From Kuschelorhynchus macadamiae (taxonomy: Eukaryota > Arthropoda > Insecta > Coleoptera > Curculionidae), in NCBI GenBank assembly GCA_030620095.1, contig JAUTXW010001615.1, positions 3,432,001-3,496,000 of the forward strand: a stretch of 64,000 bases of DNA. The letters are read 5' to 3'. A program made the position numbers and the translations under genes. The notes beneath the pieces are model-generated. The model was given only the letters and a program-made list of their open reading frames with translations, ran no database searches and was not told the origin of the DNA. This document shows, in pieces, positions 11,549-23,789 of the stretch. Every line of letters begins with the position of its first letter. Positions within the stretch are counted from its first letter, which is position 1.

Positions 11549-13583
11549 TTTTTTTTATTAGCAAATGGTATTTTTGACAAGTAAATCTACTTTTTCTCTT
11601 GACAAGACAAACTAATTTTGATAGCCTGCCGTTTGAAGTTTGGTGGCGTCACCAAACAAAACACTAAGTTTGTCCGAGACTACGGCTATCCTTGATGAGA
11701 CGCGCGGAAATTATTTTTTGCTTTTATCACACATTGCTACATTTTGTGTCTTTATTTATGTGAAACCAGGTTTTCTAAATCTATAAATGTTTCTCATACT
11801 CTTAGGCAACCATCCGTATTGCTCGAGCATCTGATGTCACTAGGTGACTCAGTATAAAATTTTTAAATTATGCTTGCTGAACAACAGACAACAGAATTGA
11901 CATCTAGTCCAATGTTTTTATTTAACTAGTTTGGGTTTTTTTTATAGCCCAGTTTTATGGTGCAAATCTTAGTTGGGAAGTCTTTCACCTTCCTATGGCC
12001 GATTAGATCGTGAGTGAAATTGGGGTTACCTAAATCTACATGTTGGGATAAGCCAATTTTAAAGACAAATAATGTCTAGGTATTAATTTCTGTTTGTGTT
12101 CTTTAAAAAAAATACATGAAGACATTTGGAGGTGGTAGAAGACCAATTCCTGTATTAGGCATGTAGCTTTTCCTGATGCAATTCAAGTGTATTTAATAAG
12201 ATGCATCCGATCACCTAAAAGAGGGGCCAAAGTTTTGAACTATATGGTCCGCTGAATGAAATTTATCAGACCTCAGAAGAACGTCTTCAACCAATGTTGG
12301 TTGATTCGAACACCTGGGATGTTCAAAGCTAAGGCCTGTATAAATTGTATGGTTCTAATAAGTACATAATTTTGTTTTAAATACAGTTTGATTAATATAT
12401 GACTGCGTCAATATAGGTATATATACTTCTAAGTATTAAAATGAGTCTTTAAATTGAAGAATTACTTTTTCTTTTTAATTAATTAATACTGTAAAATGGA
12501 ATATAAACTGACCATAAATTAGTAGGCTATAATAAACAAGGTCATTAACCTGTTGTCACAGGTAGGCAAAACTGTGATATTTATCTAAAGTTACCAAACA
12601 TTTTTAAAATAAAGTACTTATTTTCTCCATAACCTATATCTTAATATATCGACAATTTTCTTGGTTTTTAATGTCATACACTCGTATAACATATAATAAA
12701 AATAAATAAGTGGCGCCCCAAATTCTGAAATAGTAAGTACGGCCTAACTCATCACCAAATGCTCTCCGATGAACAGCTGCCGTTACCGCACACCAAACGT
12801 TATATGGCTGTAACTTTATACATATTATATACCACATTGTACTTAATATATTTTTTTTCTTTCTTCGGAAAACGATTTGTTATGAGAACACTTCCGGATA
12901 CTTAAGTAAAAGATAGGCCATTTAAGGCAAAAAAGTCATAACAGTGGATTAAAACTATTTCTAAGAAAAAAATTTAAACTTATTTTGTTGTAATGTAAGC
13001 AAATTACTAAATATTTTATTTATTTTGTTATAAAAAACTGTTATTTCATAATTAAGATTCTTGTTTAAAATATTAATAAATTTGTAAAAAAAGTAACCAT
13101 TGACTGATCCTTATTTCAAAACGTACAATCCGGCAACACGGAATAATCTTACCTGCCGCACGAATTGTTTTCTTTAAATTGCTATTCTAAACAGATAGAA
13201 ACATAATCTTGATAAAAAAAACTATGTTATTTCTACCTACTTATTTAGACACTGAGATTCTGTGCTACAGTGATATATCGCTGCAAGAATAAATAGCAAT
13301 TTTTAGACAAAAAAAAAACGATAAAATATTACTTATGTCAATATCAACGCGTACAGGAAACAAGTTACCCGGAACTTCCCTCGTTATGTTTTTTTTCCAT
13401 TTGTTAGGAATAGTGAAGTGTGACCCCATTTAGTTCAGTATATAGTCACAGTATATATGTGTTAAATATACTGTCTTTTCATTTTTATTTGTTCCATCAT
13501 ATTGGATTCCTACCAATATTTTACCATTTTCTTTCTACCTATGCCACACTTGACTTTTGGGCATAACAAAATAAATTGATAAG
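11549..13583. other. Long AT-rich interval, no gene supported
   Basis: About 2 kb with no convincing coding sequence. A near-palindrome (TTTGGTGGCGTCACCAAA) lies near 11640. A 67-codon frame on the minus strand at 12634-12837 has no recognisable motif. Near 13375 there is a short ACTTCCCTCG string like the end of the dispersed repeat described below. Confidence 0.4.
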
Positions 13584-13868
13584 TACTGGGTGTTTCAAAT
13601 TCGATGCTCATCATGGGGATCTTCTAAACCGTAAGAGCTAGATGGGTAGTTTAAATTTGGCAAAGTTGCGCATTTTAGAGCCCAATCGAATGCCGCTGAG
13701 AAAATAAAAATATTCCGAACCATTTCGAAGAAATCCGAAAAAAACCGAAATTGACGATTTTTGAATTTATTTTTTTGCGACTTTTATTTTGGCAGATAAA
13801 AAAAAACTAAGACCACATTCTTATTGTAGTTTTTTCTCCTCTACAAAATGGCGTTGTCAGATTTTTAA

Positions 13869-13902
13869 TCCGACGTTTCGTCCTTCGTGGCCCATCATCA
13901 AC
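13869..13902 (-). ncRNA. Degenerate hammerhead-like motif in the left inverted end of element B
   Basis: On the minus strand the arm reads TTGATGA, a short imperfect stem region (GGCCACGAAGGAC), then GAAACGTC. This follows the order of a hammerhead core (CUGANGA, helix II, GAAA, helix III, UH), but the first C is replaced by T and helix I pairing is poor. It is a weak, probably inactive member of the motif group described for the satellite. Confidence 0.25.
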
Positions 13903-14220
13903 TTTCTAAATTTAAATACGGACCTGGATTTTTTTTTTACTTTTTTAAAAGCATTTTTAATTCTGATTAAAATGATATGTAACACGTGTGTGAAATAGTT
14001 TTAGATAGTGGAAAAAAAGCTAATTAATAATATAAAATAAGGTGGCCATGGATTTTTCTCAAGTATTTCATTAAATTTAATAATTTTATAATATTGTTAA
14101 TCTAGTTTACTTTATAAAAAAAATAGTAACAAAGAAAAAAATTACCTATTTTTAAAATAAAATAGTAACAAAAGTCTAATAGTAACAATTTATTTTATGT
14201 TAATAAATAAAAATAATGAT

Positions 14221-15392
14221 TTAAATGAGGTGTTCAAACAAATTTCCTTGTTGTTGGATGCACATTTGAATGCGCGCAGGAACTTTATTTATAGCTCGCT
14301 GGATCATGCGGCCTGGCACTCTCTCCATTGTGCGTTCTAACGATTGTCTTAAAAGATTAATGTCATTTGGTGGAGTTTTATAAACCAAGTCTTTTAGATG
14401 ACCCCACAGAAAAAAGTCATGGGGAGCCAAGTCCGGGCTTCTCGCTGGCCATAAAACAACTCCTCTATTACCTATCCATTTTTCAGGGAAAACTGTATTT
14501 AGGTAATTGGTGACGATACCCGCGTTATGAGTTGGAGCTCCGTCCTGTTGCCACCACAGCTGCTGCAGTTCATTAAGCGTCGTCAAGAAAGTCTAATATA
14601 GGACCTGTGAGCATCTCCAGGTAGCGCTGACCTGTTAGGGCTCCTTCAAACAAAATGGGCCCTAACAGTCTGTTCCGACACAGTCCACTCCATACATTAA
14701 TAGAGTTTCTACCTTGGCCCCGGATTGGTATGTTCTCGCGAGGATTATTGATAGACCACACATGCTCGTTGTGTCTATTAAACATTCCACACGAGCTAAA
14801 TGAGGATTCGTCAGTCCAAATGATCTTGTTTGTAATATCCGGATCTTCTTGCAATGCCAAATTAAGCCAATTACAAAAATTTAGTCGCCTTTCTGGATCA
14901 CCGGGCATCAAAAACTAACTTGTGTGGATTTTAAAGGGCCTATAATGGGCGGCTTTTAATGTTCTCCACACTTTCACGTGGGGCATATTATTTAAATCCC
15001 TGCCAATCTGCCTGGTCGAAATTCTTGGATTTTCATTAACCTAGAATCAAATTAATCAAATCAATCAAAATTAAAGCTAGCCATTGTTGTAAACGAATAG
15101 GTATCTTTTGCTTGAATTCATTGCGAACATTGCCGTTCCAGGATAATAAACTTACAGAATTTAACACAGCGTTTACTTCTTCTTCAGCAGTCCGCAATCC
15201 ATAATTATTTCTTTTCTTAGCAAAATTTCCTTCATGTCGTAATTGCCTTTCAATTCTGTTAAAAATTGTATAATGCGGCTGGGGCCGTTCGGGGTACTCA
15301 ATCAAATATCTTTCACTTGCGGCTATGCTGTTTCGATTCTCAAAGTAGTAAATACGAAGCATATCACATTTATCTGAATTTGAAAATATCAT
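14221..15392 (-). pseudogene. DD41D mariner-like transposase (element B), one intron, nearly intact
   Basis: Cut-and-paste transposase of the Tc1/mariner superfamily. From the start at 15392 the first part contains SNSDKCDMLRIYYFE and RYLIEYPERPQPHY. A 115-bp intron (15041-15155, GTAAGT...CTAG on the minus strand) is inferred because removing it joins NAVLNS to NENPRISTRQIG in frame. Then follow MPGDPERRLNFCNW, IIWTDESSFSSCG (first Asp), WWQQDGAPTHNAG (second Asp) and WPARSPDLAPHDFFLWG (third Asp, 41 residues later), ending FEHLI. Defects: a TAG shortly before MPGD and a one-base frameshift near 14578, after LDFLDDA. The gene is otherwise continuous. Confidence 0.88.
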
Positions 15393-15648
15393 TTTTCTTT
15401 TAAAAAGTAGACTTTTTAATAAAATTATTAAATTATTGATAATATTTAAAAATGGTTTCCAAGCGCAAGAAAAATAAGAATCATAAATGTCAGAAATCCA
15501 TGGCCACCTTATTTTATATTATTAATTAGCTTTTTTTCCACTATCTAAAACTATTTCACACACGTGTTACATATCATTTTAATCAGAATTAAAAATGCTT
15601 TTAAAAAAGTAAAAAAAAAATCCAGGTCCGTATTTAAATTTAGAAAGT

Positions 15649-15681
15649 TGATGATAGGCCACGAAGGACGAAACGTCGGAT
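15649..15681 (+). ncRNA. Degenerate hammerhead-like motif in the right inverted end of element B
   Basis: This is the inverted partner of the motif at 13869-13902: TTGATGA, an imperfect stem (GGCCACGAAGGAC), then GAAACGTCGG. The same caveats apply: first core C changed to T and weak helix I. Confidence 0.25.
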
Positions 15682-16124
15682 TAAAAATCTGACAACGCCA
15701 TTTTGTAGAGGAGAAAAAACTACAATAAGAATGCGGTCTTAGTTTTTTTTTATCTGCCAAAATAAAGTCGCAAAAAAATAAATTCAAAAATCGTCAATTT
15801 CGGTTTTTTTCGGATTTCTTCGAAATGGTTCGGAATATTTTTATTTTCTCAGCGGCCTTCGATTGGGCTCTAAAATGCGCAACTTTGCCAAATTTAAACT
15901 ACCCATCTAGCTCTTACGGTTTAGAAGATCCCAATGATGAGCATCGAATTTAAAACACCCGGTACATTGACACATACGGCCATTTGGCTACATCATGTTG
16001 AATTCCTGCCAGTTGATCCCATTTTCACATCTAATTTTTCTGCAAAATCAATTGAACAAAATTTTTTTACGTTGATTTTTTAAAAATTTTATTGGGCCGC
16101 CATTTTGTTTCCCAAACTTAAATT

Positions 16125-17330
16125 GAAACCCATATTATCAATCTTTACCTACTCCGTTGGTCCGCAGATACTACCCAGATATTAAGTTTCTAACTGGTTT
16201 TCGTTAACGATCATCTTATTATGTTAAAGTGGTGTATTATGTAGGGTTAGGATCCAGTAAAAAAATGTTTTTAAAATGTCGACGTTCTGCAACTTTATTG
16301 TTGCATCCTCAAGACACAGATTTTATATCCTACATGAAACCCATATTATCAATCTTTACCTACTCCGTTCGTCTGTAGATATTTCCTAATCCCAAATAAC
16401 ACACTACTCTAACAACAAGGAGATCGTTAACGAAAACCACTTAGAAACTTAATATCTGGAAAATATTCGCGAACAACGGAGTAGGTAAAGACTGATAATA
16501 TGGGTTTCATGCAGGATATAAAATCTATGTATGTGTCCTGGGAATGCAACAATAAAGTTGCGAAACGTCGACAATTTAAAAAAAGACTTTAGTTTTTTTT
16601 ACTGGATCTTAACCCTAAATAATACACCACTGTAACATAAAAACAAGAGGATCGTTAACCAAAACCATCTGTAAACTTAATATCTGAAAAATATCTGCGG
16701 ACCAGGTAATAGGTAAAGACTGAACCCATATTATGGTTTCATGCAAGATATAGAATTTATATATTTGTCTTGAGAATGCAACAATATAGTTGCGAAACGT
16801 CGACAATTTAAAAAATGCCTTTTGTTTCTTTACTGGACCTTAACCCCAAATAATACACCACACTAACATAACAACAAGAGGATCATTAGCGAAAACCAAT
16901 ATCAGAGAAAATCTGCGGAGCAACGGAGTAAGTAAAGACTAATAATATGGGGTTTATGCAGGGTATAGAAACTATATGTGTCCTGAGGATGCAACAATAA
17001 AGTTGCGAGACGTCGACTATTTAAAAATAGACTTTTTTTTTAGTGGACCCTAGCCCCAAATAATATACCACTGTAAAATAACAACAAGAGGTTTGTTAAA
17101 GAACACCATTTAGAAGCTTAATATCCAGGAAATATCTGTGGACCTACGAAGTAGGTAAAGACTGATAATATGGGTTCCATGCAGGATAGAGGATCTATAT
17201 ATGTGTCCTGAGGATACACAAATTAGGTTCCGAATCGTCGACAATTTAAAAAAGATTTGTTTTTTTCTGGATCTTAACCCCATTATTGGATCTTAACTCC
17301 AAATAATACACCACTCTAACAATTTTTTTT
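16125..17330 (+). repeat. Satellite-like tandem array, 212-233-bp units, first unit inverted
   Basis: At least four head-to-tail units run from ~16380 to ~17330. The landmark CGTCGAC occurs at 16566, 16799, 17011 and 17236, giving periods of 233, 212 and 225 bp. An inverted unit (16125-16375) faces them, with the same landmark reversed near 16278. Each unit includes ACGGAGTAGGTAAAGACTG, TAATATGGG, GCAACAATAAAGTTGCGAAA, and CTGGATCTTAACCC followed by AATAATACACCA. Units have diverged by point changes. The conserved core looks like a hammerhead ribozyme in a self-cleaving satellite arrangement. No coding sequence is present. Confidence 0.9.
16979..17018 (+). ncRNA. Hammerhead-ribozyme-like motif in satellite unit 3
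   Basis: TGTC (helix I, 5' strand), CTGAGGA (core CUGANGA with N=G), one extra T, GCAAC-loop AATAAA-GTTGC (helix II), GAGA where GAAA is expected, then CGTC and GACT (helix I partner). In units 1, 2 and 4 the partner reads GACA and units 1-2 keep GAAA, so the consensus has CUGAGGA, a 5-bp helix II, GAAA, a self-complementary ACGU, C as the cleavage base and helix I UGUC/GACA. Each individual copy carries at least one core change. The extra U before helix II is atypical. Confidence 0.45.
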
Positions 17331-18130
17331 AACATTGTTTAGCCATGTTGGATTTTTATCAAAATATTACCAGGTCATCCCCATATGACCCTTAATTTTT
17401 GGTCAAAATTTGAGGTCAATCGGGTAAGTAGTATTTAAGCTATGCCGCGAACTGACAGACCAACAAACAGACAGAAAGACCGACAGACGGACCGACGGAG
17501 TTAATAAAACATTTTTTTGGCATCAAGGGAAACTAAAACGTAAAGATGTGTAAAAGTGAAAGTGTGACTTTTTCGCGATTAAAAACATGATTGAAAAAAT
17601 GAGTACCACTATTTTACTAGTTGATCCCTATACCACCATTAGTAAAGGCACACAATTTGAAATCAAACCATTAAGCAGTTTTTTCACGCTTAATTTTTAA
17701 ATATGGTATTAAGCCACCATTTTGTTCCGCCATCTTAAATTCGTACCAAAATGTTACCTGTTGATTCCAATATAATACTTGATGTTTTTGCAAAATTTGA
17801 AATAAATTGGATGAGTAGTTTTTTAATAATAATTTTTTTAATATTTCACTAAGCCGACATTTAGTTTCGCTATATTGGATTTTTACCAAAATGTTACCGG
17901 GTCATCCCAATATGATCCTTAATTTTTGACGAAAATGTCGAGTCAATCGGGTAAGTATTTTTTTAGCTACGTCGCGAACAGACAGACAGACAGGCAGATC
18001 GACGGAATTGAGAAAACATGTTTTTCGTCATCTAGGGACCCTGAAATGTGAAGATTTGAAAAAATCTCGGAGTGTGATTTTTTCACGATTACAATACTTC
18101 CCCTTTTACGAGGGAAGTAAAAACGTAATT
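17331..18130 (+). repeat. Dispersed repeat family A (TTACTTCCCTC... repeat)
   Basis: This non-coding repeat carries recurring blocks: GGTCATCCCCATATGA, TTAATTTTTGGTCAAAATTT, CAATCGGGTAAGTAG, GACAGACAGACCGACAGACGG, a (T/C)CATCTAGGGACCC-type block, TTTTTCACGATTACAAT and a terminal palindromic TACTTCCCCTTTTACGAGGGAAGTA. The unit is internally repeated here (two rounds of the block series). At least six further copies occur in this window in both orientations (20.8, 27.5, 32.5, 35.2, 46.4, 52.8 kb). I do not know its class. Confidence 0.8.
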
Positions 18131-18904
18131 CCAAAGAAATAATTTTCTTAAATTTTTCTTTTCGACGTTAGGAAAGACAGTAGTGTATTGTATGGTTTGT
18201 AAAAAAATGATTCCATTGTAAGTTTTGCAAGTGTAGTGTGAGTAGTGCAAATTAGGAAATTGCGTTTTTATTAATTTTCATTTCTTCAAATCATCGATTT
18301 CCTAATTTAAAAAAGTACTAGAATTTCTAGAAATTTCGGGATATTTTAGGGGAATTTCAAAAGATTTGGTTTTACTTCGGGGAATTTCAGTAATTTTTGG
18401 GGAATTTCGGGAAATGTCTCCCGAAGAGGGTAGGAAGTAGGATAATCAGTGTACAGATTTTGGTAGTGATTTTCCCCTCGTTGATGATAATTCATCAGAA
18501 CAGAATCCGGGGTTGTATCTGTAAAACGGAGAGAGATCACCCACAATTCGACGATGGTTTAGTGATGCAAGCTTCTTTGTGTTGTTTGTCATTGTCATCA
18601 ATCAGCTCTCCTTAGGGCAGAGTCAAAGATGTTAAGGATCGAAGGAGAGGCTGCTTTCTATATAGTAATATTCGAGGAATATTCAAGACTGGGCCTGGTT
18701 TATGAAGTGTAAAGCATATACAAGTATTTTTAAGCTCGGAAAAGAAAACTCAGTATATTTACAGCCTGCGAATATCTTTCTGAAAAGTAATGCCATCTAG
18801 GCTAAAGAAATTTTTGGCTTCAAGCATTTAATTATTCATTTGAATGGAGTGAGTATTGGGAGATAATTTTTGAGATAGTAAACATGATTGTGTTTTAATG
18901 GCGT
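18131..18904. other. Interval without gene; small GGGGAATTTC repeats
   Basis: Between 18335 and 18415 several loosely repeated GGGGAATTTC or GGAATTTCGGG strings occur. No coding sequence is supported. Confidence 0.4.
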
Positions 18905-19700
18905 TTAACTGGACAAGGCTTTTGCTCCCCATCGTACGATTTTAATCAGATTATCGGTTAGAATCATTACTCTACATTTATAATCAACTAGAAGTAAGTT
19001 TGGGAAATTGTATGTTGGAGTAGAGTGTACAGTCATGAGCATAGCTGTGAATATGATTGCTTGTAGAGTACATAGCTGTGAATATGATTGCTTGTAGAAG
19101 ATCATTGATATGCAGAAGAAATTCGATAGGTGCTAATACTGAACCCAGTGGAACGCATGCGTGGATTTTATAAAAGTCCGATCAATAAACATCAGCCACT
19201 ATAGAAATACTGCTATTGGAAAGTGACAATCTAAGTGCAAGATTTTGGAGGAAGACCATAGGCAGGGAGTTTATTAAGAAGTCCTTCTTGCCAGACTTAA
19301 TAAATGCTTTGCATATGTCGAGGGCAATAATTTGGTCTTCTTCGTAAAATTCGATGGGCTTGTTACTAAGGTAAGCCTTACTTACCGTACTCATAATTGG
19401 GAGTAGTGATATGCACCTGTAGTTAAAGGGGACATTTTTGGTAATAGGCTGTACACGAACAGATTGTCAGCTTATAGAAAAATGTCTTAGTCATAAGATA
19501 CTTGGAATAACCTGGTAAGTATAGGGGCCAGTTCAGAAGTGGTTTTTGGTATTAAGTGTATTGAGAAGTTTCAGGTGAAGAAATTATACCGATTTTTATA
19601 ATATTTATGGAACGACCGGAGATTGATTAACCTGCATATTGAGATATATAATTTTCATAATTTTCTCTTTAGTAAATACATAGTTAGTTATTCTTGATAA
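18905..19700 (-). pseudogene. Non-LTR retrotransposon reverse transcriptase relic
   Basis: Minus-strand blocks in order: SYD.DIF and VYSLLPK, YRCISLLPIMSTVSKAYL, IIALDICKAFIKSGKKDFL (RT domain with the first catalytic Asp, normally ALDISKAFD), LSNSSISIVADV, VPLGSVLAPIEFLLHINDLL (VPQGSVLSP box), then LIKIVRWGAKALSS. They match the insect Jockey-like LINE reverse transcriptase in correct order. The F/YADD box is lost and replaced by a local duplication (LLQAIIFTAM appears twice around 19030-19090). Frameshifts occur between blocks, so this is a dead fragment. Confidence 0.75.
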
Positions 19701-20800
19701 GTTTTTGAGAGTTTGGTGTTTGTCTGGTTCCAAAAATGCTCCTATTTATTCATAATATTGTTATCAATGTCTCTCTCGGGATTTATTTCTTCCGTACAAA
19801 GATCCAAAGTAAATAACAAGTTAAATTATAAAAAAAAATACTGGTTCTTTTCACTGGGTAAAGTTTCCTGTTCTGCATATAGTGATCGAGTTATAAGGGC
19901 ATATATAAAGTGTATTACACCCAAAAGTTATCTTACAATGAATACTTTTATACAGAAAGTGAGAGATAACACGATGTGTACAGGGTATCTAGTTATATTT
20001 TTAAATAAATTTGCAGCTTTTTGCAGATAATAAAAATACCAGGTCTGATAGACAACCGATAAAAATGACCCTGTTATAAGAGGCAGTGTATTTCTTTCTA
20101 CTAACTTTACTTATGTATATGTTCTCTCTTTCTAACAACGCATTTGAATATATGTTTTTCTATTAAATATGGCATATCTACCTGATGTTCCTAGTAATTA
20201 TATGCAAATGAGGGGAATAAATAAGCTAATAATAGTGACATATCTATAACAATACATTTTTGCACAATTATGCACTAATATCTATAAGTTTTATTTGTCG
20301 TAGCGCTTAAAACAGGCATATGGGTATGTTTGCTTATCAATTGGTTATTGATTATTATTTTTTCAGTTAAGATGATGGAAAAACTGTGTCTGCGTAGAGT
20401 GAAGGGCAATGAAAAAGAGTTTTTGTTCTATAATGTTAATTTTAGATGCAAATTCTTGAACCACTGAGGATATTATTTAATATAAATAAGTAGAAACCAG
20501 ATACAAAAAAATCATGAATTGTATTTTGTTAAAACAACCTCATTTTCTTATTTACAATATGAAGTAATTGCATTGCGTTATTTATGTTTTTATTAAAAAG
20601 GGATATTTGTATTTATATCATAAAAAAGTTTTATGCAAATAATCAAAAAAAAAAAATGAAATGAAATTGTAAGAACACATTATCAATATTTTTTTTAATC
20701 TCGTTCTCGTCACATGCCTAAAGACTTCTCCTATTCGTTACAATGCCTATTACTTTAAAAAGAAATCGGTAAATTTCTTTTACTATACCTGGAACTTCCC
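19701..20800. other. AT-rich interval, no gene supported
   Basis: A 105-codon open frame on the plus strand near 19713-20030 has no motif and is judged accidental. Nothing else was recognised. Confidence 0.4.
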
Positions 20801-20997
20801 TCATTATTTACATATCCCCTTCTTCTAATAATATTGGAATGTGTGTTTTTCCCTCCCTCGTAAAATTCCGTCGGTCTGTTGTTAAGTCTGTTCCCGGCAT
20901 AGCTAAAAAAACTACTTACCCGATTCACTTAAAATGTTGTTCAAATATTAGGAGTCGTATGGGGATGACCTGATAATATTTTAATAAAAATCCAATA
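20801..20997 (-). repeat. Family A repeat, partial, reverse orientation
   Basis: Contains CTTCCCTC, TTCCGTCGGTCTGTTG, GGCATAGCTAAAAAAACTACTTACCCGATT and a GGGGATGACCTGATAATATT block, the reverse complement of the blocks at 17.3-18.1 kb. It ends where the LINE tail begins. Confidence 0.75.
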
Positions 20998-23789
20998 TAA
21001 AAAATAAATAAATAAATAATCGCCTTTATTTTACAGAAATGCATATTTACATAGACAGTGTAATAAAAAAAATGGCATCATAATGAGGCGAAGTCTAGGA
21101 CAAGTCGGCTACTCTACTTAACCTCAAAAGTGATGCAGAAAATGTGTAAGTATATAAATAAAAGAAAATCAAATATATAACAAATATAGATAAAATCAAT
21201 ATATCCAAAATAATTCACAAGTAATTGCACAGTTATAATTAAAAATATAACAAAATTATGGAGAAATTTGAAGTTGTGACACTAAAGACTTTGAAATGTC
21301 AATAAAAAATGTTTAAATTGTTTTTTGAACTGAGTTACATTAAGTGAGATAAGGTTATGTTGCAAATAGTTTTAACGGCATTATACGTAAATGAACTCCT
21401 ATTTTTATCCAAAATATCAATACAGTTACCATATCCTATTTTTATCCAAAATATCAGTATAGTTACCATAAATAAAATCACAGTAATTAAAGTTGGATAA
21501 GGCTAAGGGTTCGTACAGATTTTTGCGTAAGCGTAAATGTGTCTGTTACTGTACAAAAGTTTTAAAGCTAAAAATAATTTTTGCATGAGTTTTTTGTCCT
21601 TTAAATCTTAAATTCGAGTGTATGATAATTCCAAGATTCTTTGCTGACTCAACTATAGGTACTGTCGTACCATCCAGAGTAACATTAAACCCTTCTTTTA
21701 AGGTATTTACCTGATTTTTATTTCCGAAAAACATAACTAAAGATTTTGTGGGATTCAATTGTAAGCTTTGCTCGGACGACATTATTTTTAAATTGTTTAA
21801 ATCATAATCAATTAAATCTGATGCTTGTAGGGAATCCTGAATATTAAAAGAATAGTAAAGCTATATTATGGCAATATTTTGTAGATTTCAGAATGTCAGC
21901 TGTATAAATAAGAAATAGTAAAGGGCCCAATATTGATCCTTGAGGCACTCCAGAGAGAATCGAAATTTGTTTTGAGAATTTATTTGCACAATATACCTTT
22001 GGAAACCTGTTTTCAAAATAAAAATTAATGAGATTAAGGGATGCCTCATCAAAGCCATAATATTTTAATTTGGAACAAAGAAGTTTTTGGTTGATGGTAT
22101 CAAAAGCTTTAGAAAAATCGAGAAGTACTAGCACAGTACATTTCTGCTGATCCCAAGCTCTTAAAACGTCATCTATTAGCGTAGATAACGCCTCCGAAGT
22201 ACTAAAATTTTTCTAAAACCACATTGAAAATCTGGTAAAATTTTATTAAATAAGACAAAAATATACAGTTGGTTGTATAAAATTTTTTCAAAAATTTTAG
22301 AGAGGGTTGGTAAAATGCTAATAATCCTTAAATCACTGACTTTAGATGGACATGATGTTTTCGGTATTGGTTTACCAATTGCGACCTTCCATTGGTCAGG
22401 AAAGTAGCCATTTTCTATGCAGAGATTAATAATATGAACAAGATATATATCAATAAAAGGGCTGCAATACTGCAGCATAGATGCCTTAATGCTATCTACA
22501 CCCGCAGCATCATTTTTAATATTTTTTAACACTAAATGTACCTCTTCAACTGTTGTCAACTTAAAAGAAAAACTAATACTATTTTTAAAAAGATTATTAC
22601 TATAGAACTCAATTTTATTAGCACAATTTAATACATTCTGCAAAAAAGGTCCAAAATAAATTAAATTCGGATTCTGCAAATTTTCGGGGATGGTTTTATT
22701 GTTTTGATTGCAGACATTTAAATCTTTTAATGCCCTCCAAATTTTACAGTGGTTTTGATCAGCAGACAGTGAATCAAGATACCTTTTTTTTCACGTCTCA
22801 CTACCGATAGTGTGGAATTTCTTAACCTTTTATAAGCTACCCAATCATCTGGATCACTCGTTCTTTTAAAAGTCTGTAAAGCCCGATCCCTCTGTTTCAT
22901 GTATAATTTAAGGTTTTCAGTAAGCCACGGTGCTTTAGGCTTTGTTATTCGAACTTCTTTAATTGGGGCATGACGGTTAAACAAATCTAAAAATAAGGTT
23001 ATTAAATAAATTCATTTTGTCATCTATACTATTTACATAAAAAATATTATTCCATTCCAAATGGTTCAAGTCTTGACAAAAATTGTGATAGTTAAAAGAT
23101 TTATAAGACCGAAACTTAATAATTTTAGGTACAACACGGACTTTATTTATAGTTAAATTGCAATAAACCATTCTGTGGTCGGATATATTATCCGCAGAGA
23201 TCGTACCATGGCTTGAAACATGTTCTTTATCTGAAACAAAAATTGGGTCAAGTAGCGTAGCCGCATTTCCGGATATTCTAGTAGGCTCACTAATAATTTG
23301 CGATAGGTTATAACTTTCAAAACAAGACAGCAATGGATTATTTAAATTAAAAAGGTCAATATTAAAATCCCCCATTATAATGACCTCATCAACACAAGCG
23401 GCAACACTGGACAAAATATTATCAAAATCTTCAATACAATTATTAATGTTTGTTTTAGGTGGGCGGTAAAATACACCAATTGATTTATATTTATTTTTAA
23501 CTTTAATTTTAAAAATCAAGTACTCAAGTGATTCATTAACTGGAAAATCAAACTGAAAAAACTCAGGGGTATATGTTCCCTTGAGGTAGGCCGCCACACC
23601 TCCTCCTCGGCTTTATCGATTCCGCCTATAAAACCGATAACCTGGTATTGAAAATGCATCGGAATCAACACCATTATGCAGCCGTGTTTCAGAAAGTAGC
23701 ATTATATCAAAATGTTGATTCTCCAAAATGTATTTAAAATCATTGAAACTAGTAAACATTGATCGTATATTCAGATGTCCCAACTTCAT
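20998..23789 (-). mobile_element. LINE 1 (Jockey/CR1-like), minus strand, with (TTTA)n tail
   Basis: The minus-strand element ends at ~21000 in an ATAAAGGCGATTATTTATTT tail, with an AATAAA signal just inside. The 5' limit is placed at the endonuclease start, though 5' untranslated sequence may extend to ~24 kb. The body encodes endonuclease and reverse transcriptase, both damaged. LINE 2 to the right ends in the same type of tail. Confidence 0.8.
21546..23789 (-). pseudogene. LINE 1 endonuclease-reverse transcriptase, frameshifted
   Basis: Begins MKLGHLNIRSMF, an apurinic-endonuclease start (N in LNIRS), followed by MLLSETRL (catalytic Glu), RGGGVAAYLK, VIIMGDFNIDLF (DFN box) and NISDHRMVYC (SDH box). 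The RT domain follows: FPDQWKVAIGKPIPK, ISILPTLSKIFEKIL, LLDFSKAFDTINQKLL (first Asp) and GVPQGSILGPLLFLIYTADI. Where YADDTQ is expected the frame passes from KYCHNIA straight to LLFFNIQ, so the catalytic YADD is deleted. The C-terminal part has LQLNPTKSLVMFFG and AKNLGIIIHSNLRF. Stops and frameshifts separate the pieces (near 23605, 22980, 22680, 22140 and 21840). Confidence 0.85.

Larger units (their letters stand above)
13586..15962 (-). mobile_element. DD41D mariner-like element B with ~470-bp inverted ends
   Basis: Ends CTGGGTGTTT (left) and AACACCCGG (right) are inverted partners flanked by TA (13584-13585, 15963-15964). The inverted repeats are about 470 bp long, ending at ~14055 and beginning at ~15493, and remain very similar to each other (for example the 60 bases around AAACGTCGG). 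A hammerhead-like motif lies in each arm. The minus-strand transposase between them has only a few lesions, so the copy is relatively young. Confidence 0.92.

Noticed and set aside
12634..12837. 67-codon minus-strand frame
   Set aside because: No recognisable domain and no splice support.
19713..20030. 105-codon open frame on the plus strand
   Set aside because: No motif, no splice context, composition typical of AT-rich noise.
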